Below, in pieces: positions 26,463-35,736 of a stretch of 64,000 nt of DNA; position 1 is the stretch's first letter, and each line of letters opens with the position of its first letter. The notes under the pieces were generated by a model. The model was not told the DNA's origin and made no database searches. It saw nothing but the letters and a program-made list of their open reading frames with translations. This stretch comes from an uncultured Clostridia bacterium (GTDB lineage Bacteria; Bacillota; Clostridia; Oscillospirales; Acutalibacteraceae). The stretch lies in NCBI GenBank assembly GCA_944412495.1, contig CALYBL010000022.1:33762-97761 (forward strand), read 5' to 3'. Position numbers and translations under genes: made by a program.

Positions 26463-27296
26463 CTATTTAGTGCCGCGACGTTTTACTATAAGCTTGTCAG
26501 ACTGCTTATGATTCTTGCGGGTCTTATATCCAAGCGCCGGCTTGCCCCACGGGGTTACAGGGCCGGGACGTCCTATCGGCGCCTTGCCCTCACCGCCGCC
26601 GTGCGGGTGGTCGACCGGGTTCATGACCGAGCCGCGTACCGTAGGTCTTATGCCCATATGGCGCTTGCGGCCTGCCTTGCCGAGGCTTGCATTTTCCTTT
26701 TCTATGTTGCCGACCTGGCCTATAGTTGCCATGCAGCTGTCGGGAACGTTTCTTAGCTCGCCGGACGGAAGTCGGAGCAGGGCAAGCTTGCCCTCCTTCG
26801 CCATCAGCTGAGCCATGTTGCCGGCCGAACGTGCCAGCTGGCCGCCCTTGCCGGGATGCAGCTCGACGTTGTGTACAAATGTACCCGTCGGAATTGCGCT
26901 CAGCGGCATGGCGTTTCCGGTGACAATGTCGTGCCCTGGACCGTTTATAACGGTGTCGCCTACCTTGAGTCCGTTTGGAGCTAAGATGTAGCTCTTCTCG
27001 CCGTCTTCATACTGTATAAGCGCAATGTGCGCCGTGCGGTTCGGGTCGTATTCTATTGTGAGGACCTTGGCAGGTACATCGAACTTGAGCCTCTTAAAAT
27101 CTATGACCCTGTACTTGCGGCGGTTTCCGCCGCCGCGGTGGCGGACGGTGATTCTGCCGTAGCTGTTGCGGCCGGAATTCTTTTTGAGCGGCCTCAGCAG
27201 GCTTCTCTCCGGTCCGGTCTTCGACAGGCCGGAATAATCGATAACCGACATCCCTCTTCTGCCGGGCGTCGTCGGCTTGTAATGTTTGACTGGCAT
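26463..27296 (-). CDS. rplB: Large ribosomal subunit protein uL2
   Basis: 277 residues. [20 protein letters not shown] near the N-terminus and the peptidyl-transferase-proximal [20 protein letters not shown] with its conserved His are intact. Confidence 0.98.
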   Translation of the reverse strand: MPVKHYKPTTPGRRGMSVIDYSGLSKTGPERSLLRPLKKNSGRNSYGRITVRHRGGGNRRKYRVIDFKRLKFDVPAKVLTIEYDPNRTAHIALIQYEDGEKSYILAPNGLKVGDTVINGPGHDIVTGNAMPLSAIPTGTFVHNVELHPGKGGQLARSAGNMAQLMAKEGKLALLRLPSGELRNVPDSCMATIGQVGNIEKENASLGKAGRKRHMGIRPTVRGSVMNPVDHPHGGGEGKAPIGRPGPVTPWGKPALGYKTRKNHKQSDKLIVKRRGTK

Positions 27297-27363
27297 TCGG
27301 ATTCACTCTCCTCTTATTGGCTTTGCGGGGCATGCCTTACCCCATATGTGCCTCAAAGGCAAA

Positions 27364-27657
27364 TTACATCATGCTTTCAAAGAATTCTATCTTCTTGGAA
27401 TCCTCGGTAAGCGTTACAGTGGCCTTTTTCCAGCTGGCTGTATAGCCCTCGTTGCGGCCCATGCGGCGCTTCTGTCCGCGGACGTTTGATGTGTTTACCT
27501 TTGCTACCTTTACGTCAAAAAGCGTTTCGACAGCCTTCGCTATCTCAATCTTGTTGGCGTCCTTTGCAACCTTAAAGGTATATTTCCTCTGGTCGGCTGT
27601 GCCCATCGTCTTTTCAGTTATAACAGGCGATATTACGATATCCTGTGCTATTTTCAT
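27364..27657 (-). CDS. rplW: Large ribosomal subunit protein uL23
   Basis: 97 residues; DIVISPVITEKTMGTADQRK and the loop RGQKRRMGRNEGYTASWKKA are typical. Overlaps rplD by four bases (ATGA), indicating coupling. Docking site of SRP and trigger factor. Confidence 0.98.
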   Translation of the reverse strand: MKIAQDIVISPVITEKTMGTADQRKYTFKVAKDANKIEIAKAVETLFDVKVAKVNTSNVRGQKRRMGRNEGYTASWKKATVTLTEDSKKIEFFESMM

Positions 27658-28280
27658 CGGGCATATACCTCCTCAATCATAGCGACAGCGTTCTTCACTA
27701 TAATAAGAGTGTCGGCGTTTATTATGTCGTAGGTATTTATGGTGTTCACCTGCGCAACCTTTACGCCCTCTATATTGCGTGCGCTGTTTACGGCTTTCTT
27801 GTCATTGCTGTCCAGAACCAAAAGGACCTTTTTGCCCGCGCCGAGCGCGCTGAGCATGGCCGCTATGAGCTTCGTCTTGTAATCGTCGGCCACAAGCTCA
27901 CTGAGCACTATCAGGTCGTTTGTGTTAACCTTGTCAGACAGCGCGGACTTAATTGCCAGCTGCCTTTGCTTCTTATTCATGTCCATGCGGTAGCTGCGCG
28001 GCTTCGGGCCTAACGCCACACCGCCGTGCTGCCACTGCGGAGCCCTTATGGAGCCCTGCCTTGCGTGACCGGTGCCCTTCTGGCGCCATGGCTTTTTGCC
28101 GCCGCCGGCGACCTCAGACCTTGTAAGCGTCGACTGCGTCCCGGAGCGCTGGTTGGCCAGGTAAGCGACAACAGCCATGTGCATTACCGCTGCGTTGGGC
28201 TCTATGCCGAATACGGCATCGCTGAGGGTAATTTCCTCAACCTTTTTGCCCGCCATATCCATTACTGCTACATTAGGCAT
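27654..28280 (-). CDS. rplD: Large ribosomal subunit protein uL4
   Basis: 208 residues. The tunnel loop GGGKKPWRQKGTGHARQGSI and the following WQHGGVALGPKPR are present. In E. coli uL4 is the autoregulator of the S10 operon; the leader hairpin at 29392-29418 is noted separately. Confidence 0.98.
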   Translation of the reverse strand: MPNVAVMDMAGKKVEEITLSDAVFGIEPNAAVMHMAVVAYLANQRSGTQSTLTRSEVAGGGKKPWRQKGTGHARQGSIRAPQWQHGGVALGPKPRSYRMDMNKKQRQLAIKSALSDKVNTNDLIVLSELVADDYKTKLIAAMLSALGAGKKVLLVLDSNDKKAVNSARNIEGVKVAQVNTINTYDIINADTLIIVKNAVAMIEEVYAR

Positions 28281-28297
28281 TGTATACTCTCCTTCCC

Positions 28298-28933
28298 TTA
28301 CGCTCTCTTAACGCTGTCAGATATTACGACTATGCCGCCCTTGGGGCCGGGGACGGCGCCCTTAACGGCTATAATGTTGTTCTCAGCGTCTACCTTGACG
28401 ACGTCAAGATTCTGTACTGTTACACGCTCGTTGCCGAGATGTCCGGACATCTTCTTGCCCTTGAATACGCGGGACGGCGTGCTGTTCATACCGATAGAGC
28501 CGCCCTTTCTGGCAACAGGACCGGTACCATGCGATTCCTTAAGCCTTGCAAAGTTCCATCTCTTGATTACGCCGGCATAGCCCTTGCCCTTGCTGCGTCC
28601 TACAACGTCGACGCGCTCACCCTCGGCAAAGATGTCGGCCTTTATAAGGTCGCCCACGTTGAGAGCCGATACATCATCATAGCGAAACTCCCTGAGCACG
28701 CGCTTCGGTGCTACGTCAGACTTTGCAAAGTGACCGGCAAGCGGCTTTTTGACCTTGTCGGCCTTCATGTCGCCGTAGCCTATCTGCACCGACTCATATC
28801 CGTCTTTTTCCATAGTCTTCTTCTGAACGACTACGCACGGCCCGGCTTCTATAACGGTAACGGGGATAAACTTGCCGTTCTCGTCAAAAATCTGAGTCAT
28901 GCCGAGCTTTTTGCCTATTATGCTCTTCTGCAT
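28298..28933 (-). CDS. rplC: Large ribosomal subunit protein uL3
   Basis: 211 residues. MQKSIIGKKLGMTQIFDENG at the start, and the loop SHGTGPVARKGGSIGMN next to the peptidyl transferase centre. Second gene of the S10 operon. Confidence 0.98.
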   Translation of the reverse strand: MQKSIIGKKLGMTQIFDENGKFIPVTVIEAGPCVVVQKKTMEKDGYESVQIGYGDMKADKVKKPLAGHFAKSDVAPKRVLREFRYDDVSALNVGDLIKADIFAEGERVDVVGRSKGKGYAGVIKRWNFARLKESHGTGPVARKGGSIGMNSTPSRVFKGKKMSGHLGNERVTVQNLDVVKVDAENNIIAVKGAVPGPKGGIVVISDSVKRA

Positions 28934-28992
28934 AATCCTTTCCTCCTTTGGTTATTGGTTGGCGTCTGCCAACTTGACCTGAAGCCGTAAAA

Positions 28993-29304
28993 TTACAGCT
29001 TCATTTCTATTTCCACGCCTGCCGGAAGCTCAAGGCCCGTCAAGACCTCAACCGTCTTGTTCGACGGGCGCAAAATATCTATAAGTCTCTTGTGCGTACG
29101 CATTTCAAACTGCTCACGGCTGTCCTTGTACTTGTGCACTGCGCGGAGTATCGTTACAACTTCCTTCTCCGTCGGCAGCGGCACCGGGCCGGACACGCGT
29201 GCGCCTGTGCGCTTGACCGTCTCGACTATCTTGTCAGCCGCCTGGTCCACAAGCTTGTGGTCATAGCCCTTAATCCTTATCCTTATCTTTGCTTTTACTG
29301 CCAC
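28993..29304 (-). CDS. rpsJ: Small ribosomal subunit protein uS10, first gene of the S10 operon
   Basis: 103 residues, GTG start with GGGAGGCGACGTTAA before it. [20 protein letters not shown] and the [17 protein letters not shown] stretch are typical. uS10 also acts as NusE in antitermination. It opens the long S10-spc-alpha cluster; neither tuf nor fusA is found upstream. Confidence 0.98.
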   Translation of the reverse strand: MAVKAKIRIRIKGYDHKLVDQAADKIVETVKRTGARVSGPVPLPTEKEVVTILRAVHKYKDSREQFEMRTHKRLIDILRPSNKTVEVLTGLELPAGVEIEMKL

Positions 29305-29665
29305 TTAACGTCGCCTCCCAAAAATTTTAGATGGCGGGCTTGCTAAAAACCTTACATTGTGCCGGGTGTTTCATCACCCTCAATGATAAAACCGGACCAG
29401 CCTTGCGGCTGCATCCGGGTCTTCAGCCTTCATATACACATTATAATAGTATATGATAATTTCGCCCGGTTTAAAATCGGACATACTCCGCGGTAATTCC
29501 CCGTCTCACAGGACGGCCACCTACCGCATCAACGCATATCAGTGCACACTACTACAGCATGCCTGATAATATTATCACACTATTTGCCATATTGCAAGCT
29601 CTTTTTTTGTTTTTTTCATTTGAAACTATATTTTCAAAGCAGAAGCTGCATTTTGTTCCGCATAA
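29305..29665. other. S10 operon leader and upstream non-coding region
   Basis: About 360 bases. The part next to rpsJ is the leader with two hairpins (29364-29379 and 29392-29418). Beyond 29470 I see no gene and no clear signal. Confidence 0.5.
29392..29418 (-). promoter_or_regulatory. Hairpin in the S10 operon leader
   Basis: CCGGACCAGCC (29392-29402) and GGCTGCATCCGG (29407-29418) form a stable stem with a UUGC/GCAA loop, followed on the minus strand by TTTTATC, in the leader about 90 bases upstream of rpsJ. It resembles an attenuator-like leader hairpin. A TATAAT lies at 29445-29440 without a good -35 box. Confidence 0.45.
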
Positions 29666-29701
29666 ATAAAAGCTCCGCCATGTGAGAAGCGAAGCTTTTA
29701 T
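29666..29701 (-). terminator. Terminator of the lipoprotein gene
   Basis: ATAAAAGCT..CGC (29666-29678) pairs with GCG..AGCTTTTAT (29689-29701) just after the stop at 29709; on the minus strand the stem ends in TTTTATTTAT. Confidence 0.7.
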
Positions 29702-29708
29702 CGGGATG

Positions 29709-30776
29709 CTACTGCGCGTTCAACTCAAGAGAGCTGAATCCGTTCCATGAAAGAATATTTACAAGCTCGTCATAATCAACATTGTACCTGCAATTTTTTA
29801 CTCCCCAGTTATCTTCGCAGGATTCATCATAATAACCGACAGATAATATCCCGCTGTATCTATCACTCTCTGATGATAAATACTCCAGCGGCAGTAAGCT
29901 TACAATCTTAGTATCGTTCGCATAGAATTCAACGGTAACCTCAGGCCATCCGCCGTCCGGCTCCTCATAAGGATAATCACCATTCATTTTTACGACCTTT
30001 TTCATAAGCAGGGCGTCATAAAGGCTTATATAATCATCTATTTTATCCCCGTTGATTGAATAGCATCCGCCATTATAGGCTTTCGTAAGCTTTATTTCGG
30101 TTACATCGTACCCCTCCAGCAACTGGCTCAGCGTTATAGAGTTGCCCCATTCGCCGGCGTTTACTACCGCTTTTACCTGCTCTATAACCTCTGCCGCGCT
30201 CATATTGGCGGTATCATCATAAGGATTTATATGACTGTCTTCCTCCCAGCTGCCGTTGCCGGTCGCTTTTATACGACCGACCGGCCTATCCGTTTCCATG
30301 TCGAATATCGATTGATATGGGTTCAAAATGGACGGATAATCGTTTGGGTCATTCTCATCATATCCCTCAACATCATCATAGGCAGACAAGACAAATAAAT
30401 ATTCATGACCTATATCCAACGGGACCGGTGTATCATTTAGGACAACAGCGGCATGTCCGTTTTCAGACGGGTCATTACCGGGGACTTTTATATTAACACG
30501 GCCGTCATTCACCTTATCCTCGCCCTTAAATATTTCAACAACATCAATTGTATAATAAGCGTAAGGTTCTTCTATCGACATATCAGCGGCACCAACCGTA
30601 CGAACGTCATAGTAAACATCTTCGACCGTCCCGGTGAATACCAATTCAGCGACTTCCGCCAAGTCTTCAAGACTGTATGTCATCCACAAAGCGTTTATGG
30701 TTTTGCTTTTGCATGAAGTTAAAAAAATGCAACAAACCATGGCAAGGCTACAGCAAGACATCAATAATCTTTTCAT
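29709..30776 (-). CDS. Lipoprotein of unknown function
   Basis: 355 residues from ATG 30776, 6 nt after GGAGG (another ATG one codon upstream is too close). Lipoprotein signal: MKRLLMSCCSL core and lipobox LTSC. The region after it (LVFTGTVEDVYYDVRTVG, then YYTIDVVEIFKGE and VPLDIGHEYLFVLSAYDD) matches the pattern of small beta-barrel cargo-like lipoproteins that begin with 'vvGkV' and 'eYllfl'. The C-terminal 150 residues are acidic and not recognised. It follows the broken metzincin gene by 40 bases and was probably its operon partner. Confidence 0.75.
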   Translation of the reverse strand: MKRLLMSCCSLAMVCCIFLTSCKSKTINALWMTYSLEDLAEVAELVFTGTVEDVYYDVRTVGAADMSIEEPYAYYTIDVVEIFKGEDKVNDGRVNIKVPGNDPSENGHAAVVLNDTPVPLDIGHEYLFVLSAYDDVEGYDENDPNDYPSILNPYQSIFDMETDRPVGRIKATGNGSWEEDSHINPYDDTANMSAAEVIEQVKAVVNAGEWGNSITLSQLLEGYDVTEIKLTKAYNGGCYSINGDKIDDYISLYDALLMKKVVKMNGDYPYEEPDGGWPEVTVEFYANDTKIVSLLPLEYLSSESDRYSGILSVGYYDESCEDNWGVKNCRYNVDYDELVNILSWNGFSSLELNAQ

Positions 30777-30816
30777 CATAATCCTCCCTAATATTGTTAT
30801 ATGCCAGCAGCAGCCG

Positions 30817-31730
30817 TCACACTCCATACTTGTATTTTACATATACGTTGTCAATATCACTCGCCTGCGGCGTGTATATCGAGCCGGCAAAGTCCCTATA
30901 ATCCATTATTGTAGGAAACGGCGTTTCGGGATTATCGTCTAACCAAAAAACATGCCCGAATTCATGCGCAACGGTACCTTTTGCTTTATTTAGTCCTGCA
31001 GTAAGCAAAGCATCATTAATCACTATATTAAATGACACAACTTTTCCCACACCAAGAAAATATGACGGATCGTAATATGCTAAAACATCGGTATTCTTAT
31101 CATAATACAATCCTATGATATTCTGCGAGCCCGGATCTGATGCTGTTGCTGTTTTTTCGGTAATCGTAACTCCTGCGCCGGATGAATTCCACAAGCTTAC
31201 GCCGTCCCTGACAGCAGTCTTCCATGAATCCGTCATATTACTATGAAATCTATAGGTCACATTAGAGCTTGGCCAGCCTTTGCTGTTCTTTAAATACGGA
31301 GCGGCCCAATTAATGGTTGCAATGTGAAGATGATGGCATACAATTTCCCCCACCGCATAAACCTCTATGCGCAAAGTGTTGCCAGCCGTCGTCACACCGC
31401 CGTTCCATTCCCACTCAAATCCATGATATCCGTTTCCCTTACCTGCTGCCTGCAAATCAGCCCGGTAAATGCCAGCGGTTAATTTTTGAAAACTGACTAT
31501 ATTGTCACCGTCGTAAACATAAATGTGAACGTCAATAATGCGGTTTGGCGCGCCTTTTAAATAACATCATCCCTTAATATAACGACCATCCACTAAATCT
31601 ACAAAACCTTCATAATATGCATCACTGTTGCCTATCGACGCCGCCGAAGCAGGAAGCTGCGACAGCGGAACACCGACAATACATATTATGAGTACCATAA
31701 CACAATTGATAACTCGATATCTTTTTTCAT
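30817..31730 (-). pseudogene. Secreted metzincin-type metalloprotease, disrupted by a frameshift and a nonsense codon
   Basis: The intact reading would be a signal peptide (VINCVMVLIICIVGVPLSQL, then PASA), an envelope module (EGFVDLVDGRYIKG, then a Trp, then CYLKGAPNRIIDVHIYVYDG and GKGNGYHGFEWEW), and a protease domain with HEFGHVFWLDD and the Met-turn IMDY. Two lesions are seen. After ATG 31730 there are six A instead of the seven needed to enter the signal-peptide frame. And TGA stands at about 31574-31572 where the module's Trp (TGG) is expected. A reading started downstream (TTG 31455) would lack a signal peptide. The zinc motif has Trp where Gly is usual. Promoter and binding site are intact, so decay is recent or reversible. 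Confidence 0.7.
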
Positions 31731-31776
31731 ATCAAACATCCTTTCTATTACACTAAAGCGTACACTGTTACATATT

Positions 31777-31805
31777 AGTATATATCAGGCGCGAAAAAAT
31801 GTCAA
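31777..31805 (-). promoter_or_regulatory. Promoter of the metzincin/lipoprotein pair
   Basis: TTGACA (31805-31800), 17-nt spacer, TATACT (31782-31777), about 45 bases before the AGAAAGGA binding site of the protease gene. Confidence 0.75.
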
Positions 31806-31893
31806 TAAACTTATATTATTTTAAAAAAATAGTATTATTTTTATTAAAAATGATATATAGACGTTGTAAGAGTACATCATAAAACATAGAATC

Positions 31894-31928
31894 AAAAATG
31901 GCCCGAGCATTGACGCTCGGGCCATTTT
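31894..31928. terminator. Hairpin terminator between the protease promoter and the Ser-rich gene
   Basis: GGCCCGAGC pairs with GCTCGGGCC, with A-rich and T-rich flanks on both strands (31894-31928). Insulates the two minus-strand units. Confidence 0.8.
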
Positions 31929-31988
31929 AAAGGCTCAGGGGATACCGGCAATACGAAAAATTTAATAACCCGTCGGAATCATACAAGC

Positions 31989-32022
31989 AAAAACGCCCGC
32001 TTAATATAAAGCGGGCGTTTTA
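31989..32022 (-). terminator. Terminator of the Ser-rich membrane protein gene
   Basis: AAAACGCCCGCTT pairs with AAGCGGGCGTTTT across a short A/T loop, starting 8 bases after the stop at 32031. Confidence 0.85.
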
Positions 32023-32030
32023 ATCAGGCC

Positions 32031-33017
32031 TTAAACAAACGGATTGTCATCTATCCTTTTTTTCATTTTTCTCACGCTGTCGGACCTGTCAGTGTCATCC
32101 TTCGATTCGTCATAGATGTCATACCTGTCATAGTCGCCGTCATTCTCCGGATGCTGGTCGTCTGGCAGCTCGCCGTCTGCATTAAAATCATCATCAAAGT
32201 ACCTGTCGTCGATATAGAACTCTTCGCGTTCCTCATCCTCGGGTGCTTCCTCTCCGTCTTCACCCATACCAGAGCCGTCCTCGTCGCTGTATATCATTTC
32301 ACCGTCCCCGACAAGCCCTTTGCGGTAGCGGTCAAGCTTTGCGTCGGCCGCCTTCTGGAGCTTACGCTGTCTGTACGCATTAACATTCACAAATATAAGC
32401 ACGCCAACGGACAATACTATAATAAGTATCGGCAGCCAAATCCACGACTTTATGCTTGATGCCAGCCCTCCTGAGCCTCCTGTCTGGCTGCTTGCGGCGC
32501 TCGAGGCATCGCTGGCGGTTCCGGCCGCCGCAGTCCCCGATGAGCTTGGTGAACTGCTGCTTGAAGCACGGCTGCTCTCCGATGATTCGCTTTCGTTATC
32601 ATCAGACTCATTTCGTGATGATGACGACGGTCTTGATGAGGATGACGGCCGTGACGAAGACGATGGACGCGATGATGATGAGGGACGTGACGAGGATGAC
32701 GGCCGTGATGATGAAGCCGGCTCATCCGGCTCGGACGACGACACCTGCTGTGAGCTTGAAGACGGCGCCTCAGACGGTTCGTCCGGCTCAGATGCTATTG
32801 AAGACACAGAGCCGCCGCCAGAGGAAGACGAGCCTTCCGAAGGCTCTGACGATGACGGCTCATCCGGCTCGGATACAACAGCCGACGATGGCGACGAGCT
32901 GGAAGCCTCAGAGTCGGAGCTGCTGGAATTTTCATCGGCAAACGTCCATATTGTAGCAGAAAACAGCATGGCAATAACCAGCATATAAATTGCTGCAAGC
33001 TTTCCCGACCGAGCCAA
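32031..33017 (-). CDS. Ser/Pro/Asp-rich single-pass membrane protein
   Basis: 328 residues from TTG 33017, chosen because GGGAG lies 8 nt upstream and the product then begins with a good signal peptide (ARSGKLAAIYMLVIAMLFSA). Residues about 30-190 are low complexity, dominated by Ser with Pro, Glu and Asp, including about five tandem RPSSSS units. A membrane helix follows (SWIWLPILIIVLSVGVLIFV), then a basic stretch (AYRQRKLQKAADAKLDRYRK) and a very acidic cytoplasmic tail ending in KKRIDDNPFV. It looks like an extracellular stalk anchored in the membrane; no family is recognised. Own terminator; no operon partner. Confidence 0.65.
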   Translation of the reverse strand: MARSGKLAAIYMLVIAMLFSATIWTFADENSSSSDSEASSSSPSSAVVSEPDEPSSSEPSEGSSSSGGGSVSSIASEPDEPSEAPSSSSQQVSSSEPDEPASSSRPSSSSRPSSSSRPSSSSRPSSSSRPSSSSRNESDDNESESSESSRASSSSSPSSSGTAAAGTASDASSAASSQTGGSGGLASSIKSWIWLPILIIVLSVGVLIFVNVNAYRQRKLQKAADAKLDRYRKGLVGDGEMIYSDEDGSGMGEDGEEAPEDEEREEFYIDDRYFDDDFNADGELPDDQHPENDGDYDRYDIYDESKDDTDRSDSVRKMKKRIDDNPFV

Positions 33018-33113
33018 ACAAACCACTCCCAATAAACTTTCGTAAATGCTATTTTATCACTTAATATACGTTTTTACAACCGTAAATCTTATTAATTTAC
33101 AAGTAATTAACTA

Positions 33114-34547
33114 TTAATAGGCTTTTCCCCAATATACCAGCGTTTTTGCCTTTTTCCCGCAGCAGATGCAGGTATCCGACACGCTTTCCTCCTCAAACGG
33201 CATGCAGCGTGAGGTGACGCCGGTTTCTTCCTTTATCTTTTCCTCACATTCCCTGTCACCGCACCACATGGCCTTCACAAAGCCGTTGCCGTGCTCGAAT
33301 ATCTCCTTAAATTCATTATATGTTCTTGCGGTGAAGGTCATGTCGTCAAGACGCTTTTGAGCCGCATTATACATATTGTTATGAATATCGTCAAGCAGAC
33401 GGGGTATCTCGCGCTCAAGCTCTGCAAGCGGGGTCACAGCCTTCTCGCCGGTGTCGCGGCGGACCAGCACGCACTGCTCGCTTTGCAGGTCGCGCGGGCC
33501 TATCTCAAGCCTCAGCGGCACACCGCGCATCTCATACTCTGCAAACTTCCAGCCGGGCGACTGCTCCGACAAATCTATCTCGGCTCTTGCATATTTCGAT
33601 ATTTCTTCCTTTATCCTTACGGCCGCCTCCTTTACTCCGGGCTTGTGCGCGGCCACGGGAACGACTATCACCTGGCACGGCGCTATCCTCGGCGGAAGCT
33701 TGAGGCCGCTGTTGTCGCCGTGCGACATTATTATGGCGCCTATTATCCTAGTGCTCATGCCCCATGATGTCTGAAACGGATAATTTATTTTGTTGTCGCG
33801 GCCGGTAAAGGTGATGTCAAACGGCCGCGAGAACTTGTCGCCGAAATAGTGCGAGGTACCGGCCTGCAGCGCCTTGCCGTCGTGCATTATGGCCTCTACA
33901 GTATAGGTGTCCTCCGCTCCGGCAAACTTCTCCTTGTCGGTCTTTTTTCCCTTAATGACGGGCATGGCCAGAGAATCGCGGCAGAAGTCGGCATATACGT
34001 TGAGCATTCTGAAGGTTTCGGTAACCGCGTCCTCCGCCGTCTCATGTATAGTATGTCCCTCCTGCCAGTAAAATTCGCGTGAACGCAGGAAGGGGCGTGT
34101 CGATTTTTCCCATCTCACCACGCTGCACCACTGATTGTACAGCTTGGGCAGATCGCGCCATGAATGCACTACATGCGAATAATGCTCACAAAAAAGCGTT
34201 TCCGACGTGGGACGTATGCAGAGCGGCTCGGCAAGCTTTTCACCGCCGCCGTGTGTAACGAGTGCAACCTCCGGTGCAAAGCCCTCGACATGCTCCTTTT
34301 CCTTTTGCAGAAAGCTCTCGGGTATGAGCATAGGCATTAGGACGTTCTCATGCCCCGTCTCCTTAAATCTTTTATTGAGGTCGCTCTGGATATTCTCCCA
34401 TATGGCGGTGCTGTACGGCCGCAGCACCATAAAGCCGCGCAGACTGGAATAATCCACCAGCTCGGCCTTGGTAACAACATCGGTGTACCACTGCGCAAAA
34501 TCCTCCTCCATGGGAGTTATCGCCTCTACCATTTTTTTGTCATCCAC
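33114..34547 (-). CDS. proS: Prolyl-tRNA synthetase (archaeal/eukaryotic-like short form)
   Basis: 477 residues, the short type without the editing insertion of E. coli ProRS. Class II motifs: motif 1 around [15 protein letters not shown], motif 2 [20 protein letters not shown] and motif 3 [14 protein letters not shown]. The C-terminal zinc-like domain carries Cys in [10 protein letters not shown] and [11 protein letters not shown] and ends in VYWGKAY, as in Thermus-type enzymes. It charges tRNA-Pro. No T-box precedes it; a sigma-A promoter lies at 34665-34693. Confidence 0.97.
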   Translation of the reverse strand: MDDKKMVEAITPMEEDFAQWYTDVVTKAELVDYSSLRGFMVLRPYSTAIWENIQSDLNKRFKETGHENVLMPMLIPESFLQKEKEHVEGFAPEVALVTHGGGEKLAEPLCIRPTSETLFCEHYSHVVHSWRDLPKLYNQWCSVVRWEKSTRPFLRSREFYWQEGHTIHETAEDAVTETFRMLNVYADFCRDSLAMPVIKGKKTDKEKFAGAEDTYTVEAIMHDGKALQAGTSHYFGDKFSRPFDITFTGRDNKINYPFQTSWGMSTRIIGAIIMSHGDNSGLKLPPRIAPCQVIVVPVAAHKPGVKEAAVRIKEEISKYARAEIDLSEQSPGWKFAEYEMRGVPLRLEIGPRDLQSEQCVLVRRDTGEKAVTPLAELEREIPRLLDDIHNNMYNAAQKRLDDMTFTARTYNEFKEIFEHGNGFVKAMWCGDRECEEKIKEETGVTSRCMPFEEESVSDTCICCGKKAKTLVYWGKAY

Positions 34548-34664
34548 TTATATTTCCCCTTTCAAGCAGGCATATACAAGGCAAACAGGCTGATGTCCGG
34601 CGCATTCATAGACAACGCCTCTGCCGCGGCTGAATTTCAAGCTATTATAAGCATATCAACTTTT

Positions 34665-34693
34665 ATTATATTATAGTGCACTCAGATTTTCAA
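34665..34693 (-). promoter_or_regulatory. Promoter of proS
   Basis: TTGAAA (34693-34688), 17-nt spacer, TATAAT (34670-34665), giving a leader of roughly 110 nt. Confidence 0.65.
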
Positions 34694-35198
34694 TAAAATG
34701 TATTAATCGACCGTTTTGCCCATATTCCACATATGAGTCTTTTCAAATTCTGAGTGCCGCGCCATAACAATCGCATATACATGCCTCAATACTGCCGGAT
34801 ATTTCGCGCCCGCCACGCCGTCAAGGCTCTCAAATCAAAGGTTTGGAAATCAGTCCGGCATGCTTTCTCATCCTTGAGGCAGGCCGATGGCGGCCGCCCG
34901 GCTTCATTATCAGCAGCACAAGCCGCGCAAGGGCATAATGCCGCCGCAATCGGCCGGCATTCAGGTCTGCTATCCTGTATCACACCGCTGCCGTGCCGCC
35001 GGTGCGCTCATTGCGCTGCGCTCCGTTCTGCGCAAAGCTCCAGCTCCACTCGCCTGTTGGGCAGAAAGTGCTCCGCCGACGGATTCTGTTCGCCGTCAGG
35101 TATTTAATGATTTTCAGGCACGGGCTTGCCGCTTTAGCATCTGATGCTCTTCCTTCACAATCACACTGCGTGCGGCTAAAGTGCGTATACAACGCAAA
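34694..35198. other. GC-rich intergenic stretch with no gene recognised
   Basis: About 500 bases between the proS promoter and the acpP terminator. Several overlapping open frames exist on both strands, a result of high GC, none with a binding site or recognisable product. I looked for an RNase P-like signature on the minus strand and found none. Confidence 0.45.
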
Positions 35199-35225
35199 GG
35201 ACGTCCGCTATGTCTGCGGACGTCC
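35199..35225 (-). terminator. Hairpin after acpP
   Basis: GGACGTCCGC (35199-35208) pairs with GCGGACGTCC (35216-35225), 19 bases after the acpP stop. The T-run is poor (CCTTTGC), so it may protect the 3' end rather than terminate strongly. Confidence 0.6.
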
Positions 35226-35243
35226 CGTTAAAAGCACAAGCAG

Positions 35244-35471
35244 TTATTTGTGCGCCTCTACATACTTAACAAGATCCCCGACAGTTTTCATCTTCTCAAC
35301 ATCCTCGTCCGGGACCTCTATGTCAAATTCATCCTCCATTGTCATCAGCAGGTCGACAACGTCAAGGCTGTCAGCATTAAGGTCCTCCATGATTGAAGAC
35401 TCCATGGTTACGGCGTCCTCCTCAACGTCGAGCTGCTGGCAAAGAATTTCTCTGATTTTCTCAAATACCAT
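35244..35471 (-). CDS. acpP: Acyl carrier protein
   Basis: 75 residues, acidic four-helix ACP. The phosphopantetheine attachment Ser is in NADSLDVVDLLMTMEDEF (Ser about 35). It carries acyl chains in fatty acid synthesis. It stands alone here, without fabD/fabG/fabF. Confidence 0.95.
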   Translation of the reverse strand: MVFEKIREILCQQLDVEEDAVTMESSIMEDLNADSLDVVDLLMTMEDEFDIEVPDEDVEKMKTVGDLVKYVEAHK

Positions 35472-35736
35472 TTATATATCCCCCTTAAAATTATAATCGG
35501 ACAGTCGTGGACAAATCCGATAGTGTATGATATTATTCTCACAGGTAACTTGCATAAATAATATGAGATTTTTCACCTCTTGTCAATACCCTATCAAATA
35601 TTTTTTATGTACTGTTTGTTAACTATTGCGGCTTGATTAGCATTTTTGCCGCATGGTTGAGGCCGGCCGCTGATTTTAAGGCAGGGCGGCAGAATGGATA
35701 TTTTTTATCCTGCAGTTTATACTTGGAGATGATTTC

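Noticed and set aside
31560..31580. In-frame TGA read as Trp (alternative genetic code)
   Set aside because: TGA is used as a normal stop elsewhere in the window, for instance at the end of aroE and of aroK, and Trp is encoded by TGG in all intact genes.
32620..32720. Regular short repeats resembling a CRISPR or satellite array
   Set aside because: The repeats are in frame and encode RPSSSS units of a Ser-rich protein; there are no unique spacers.
34548..34760. T-box riboswitch upstream of proS
   Set aside because: The conserved T-box core (GGTGGNACCGCG type) is not present on the minus strand; only a promoter was found.
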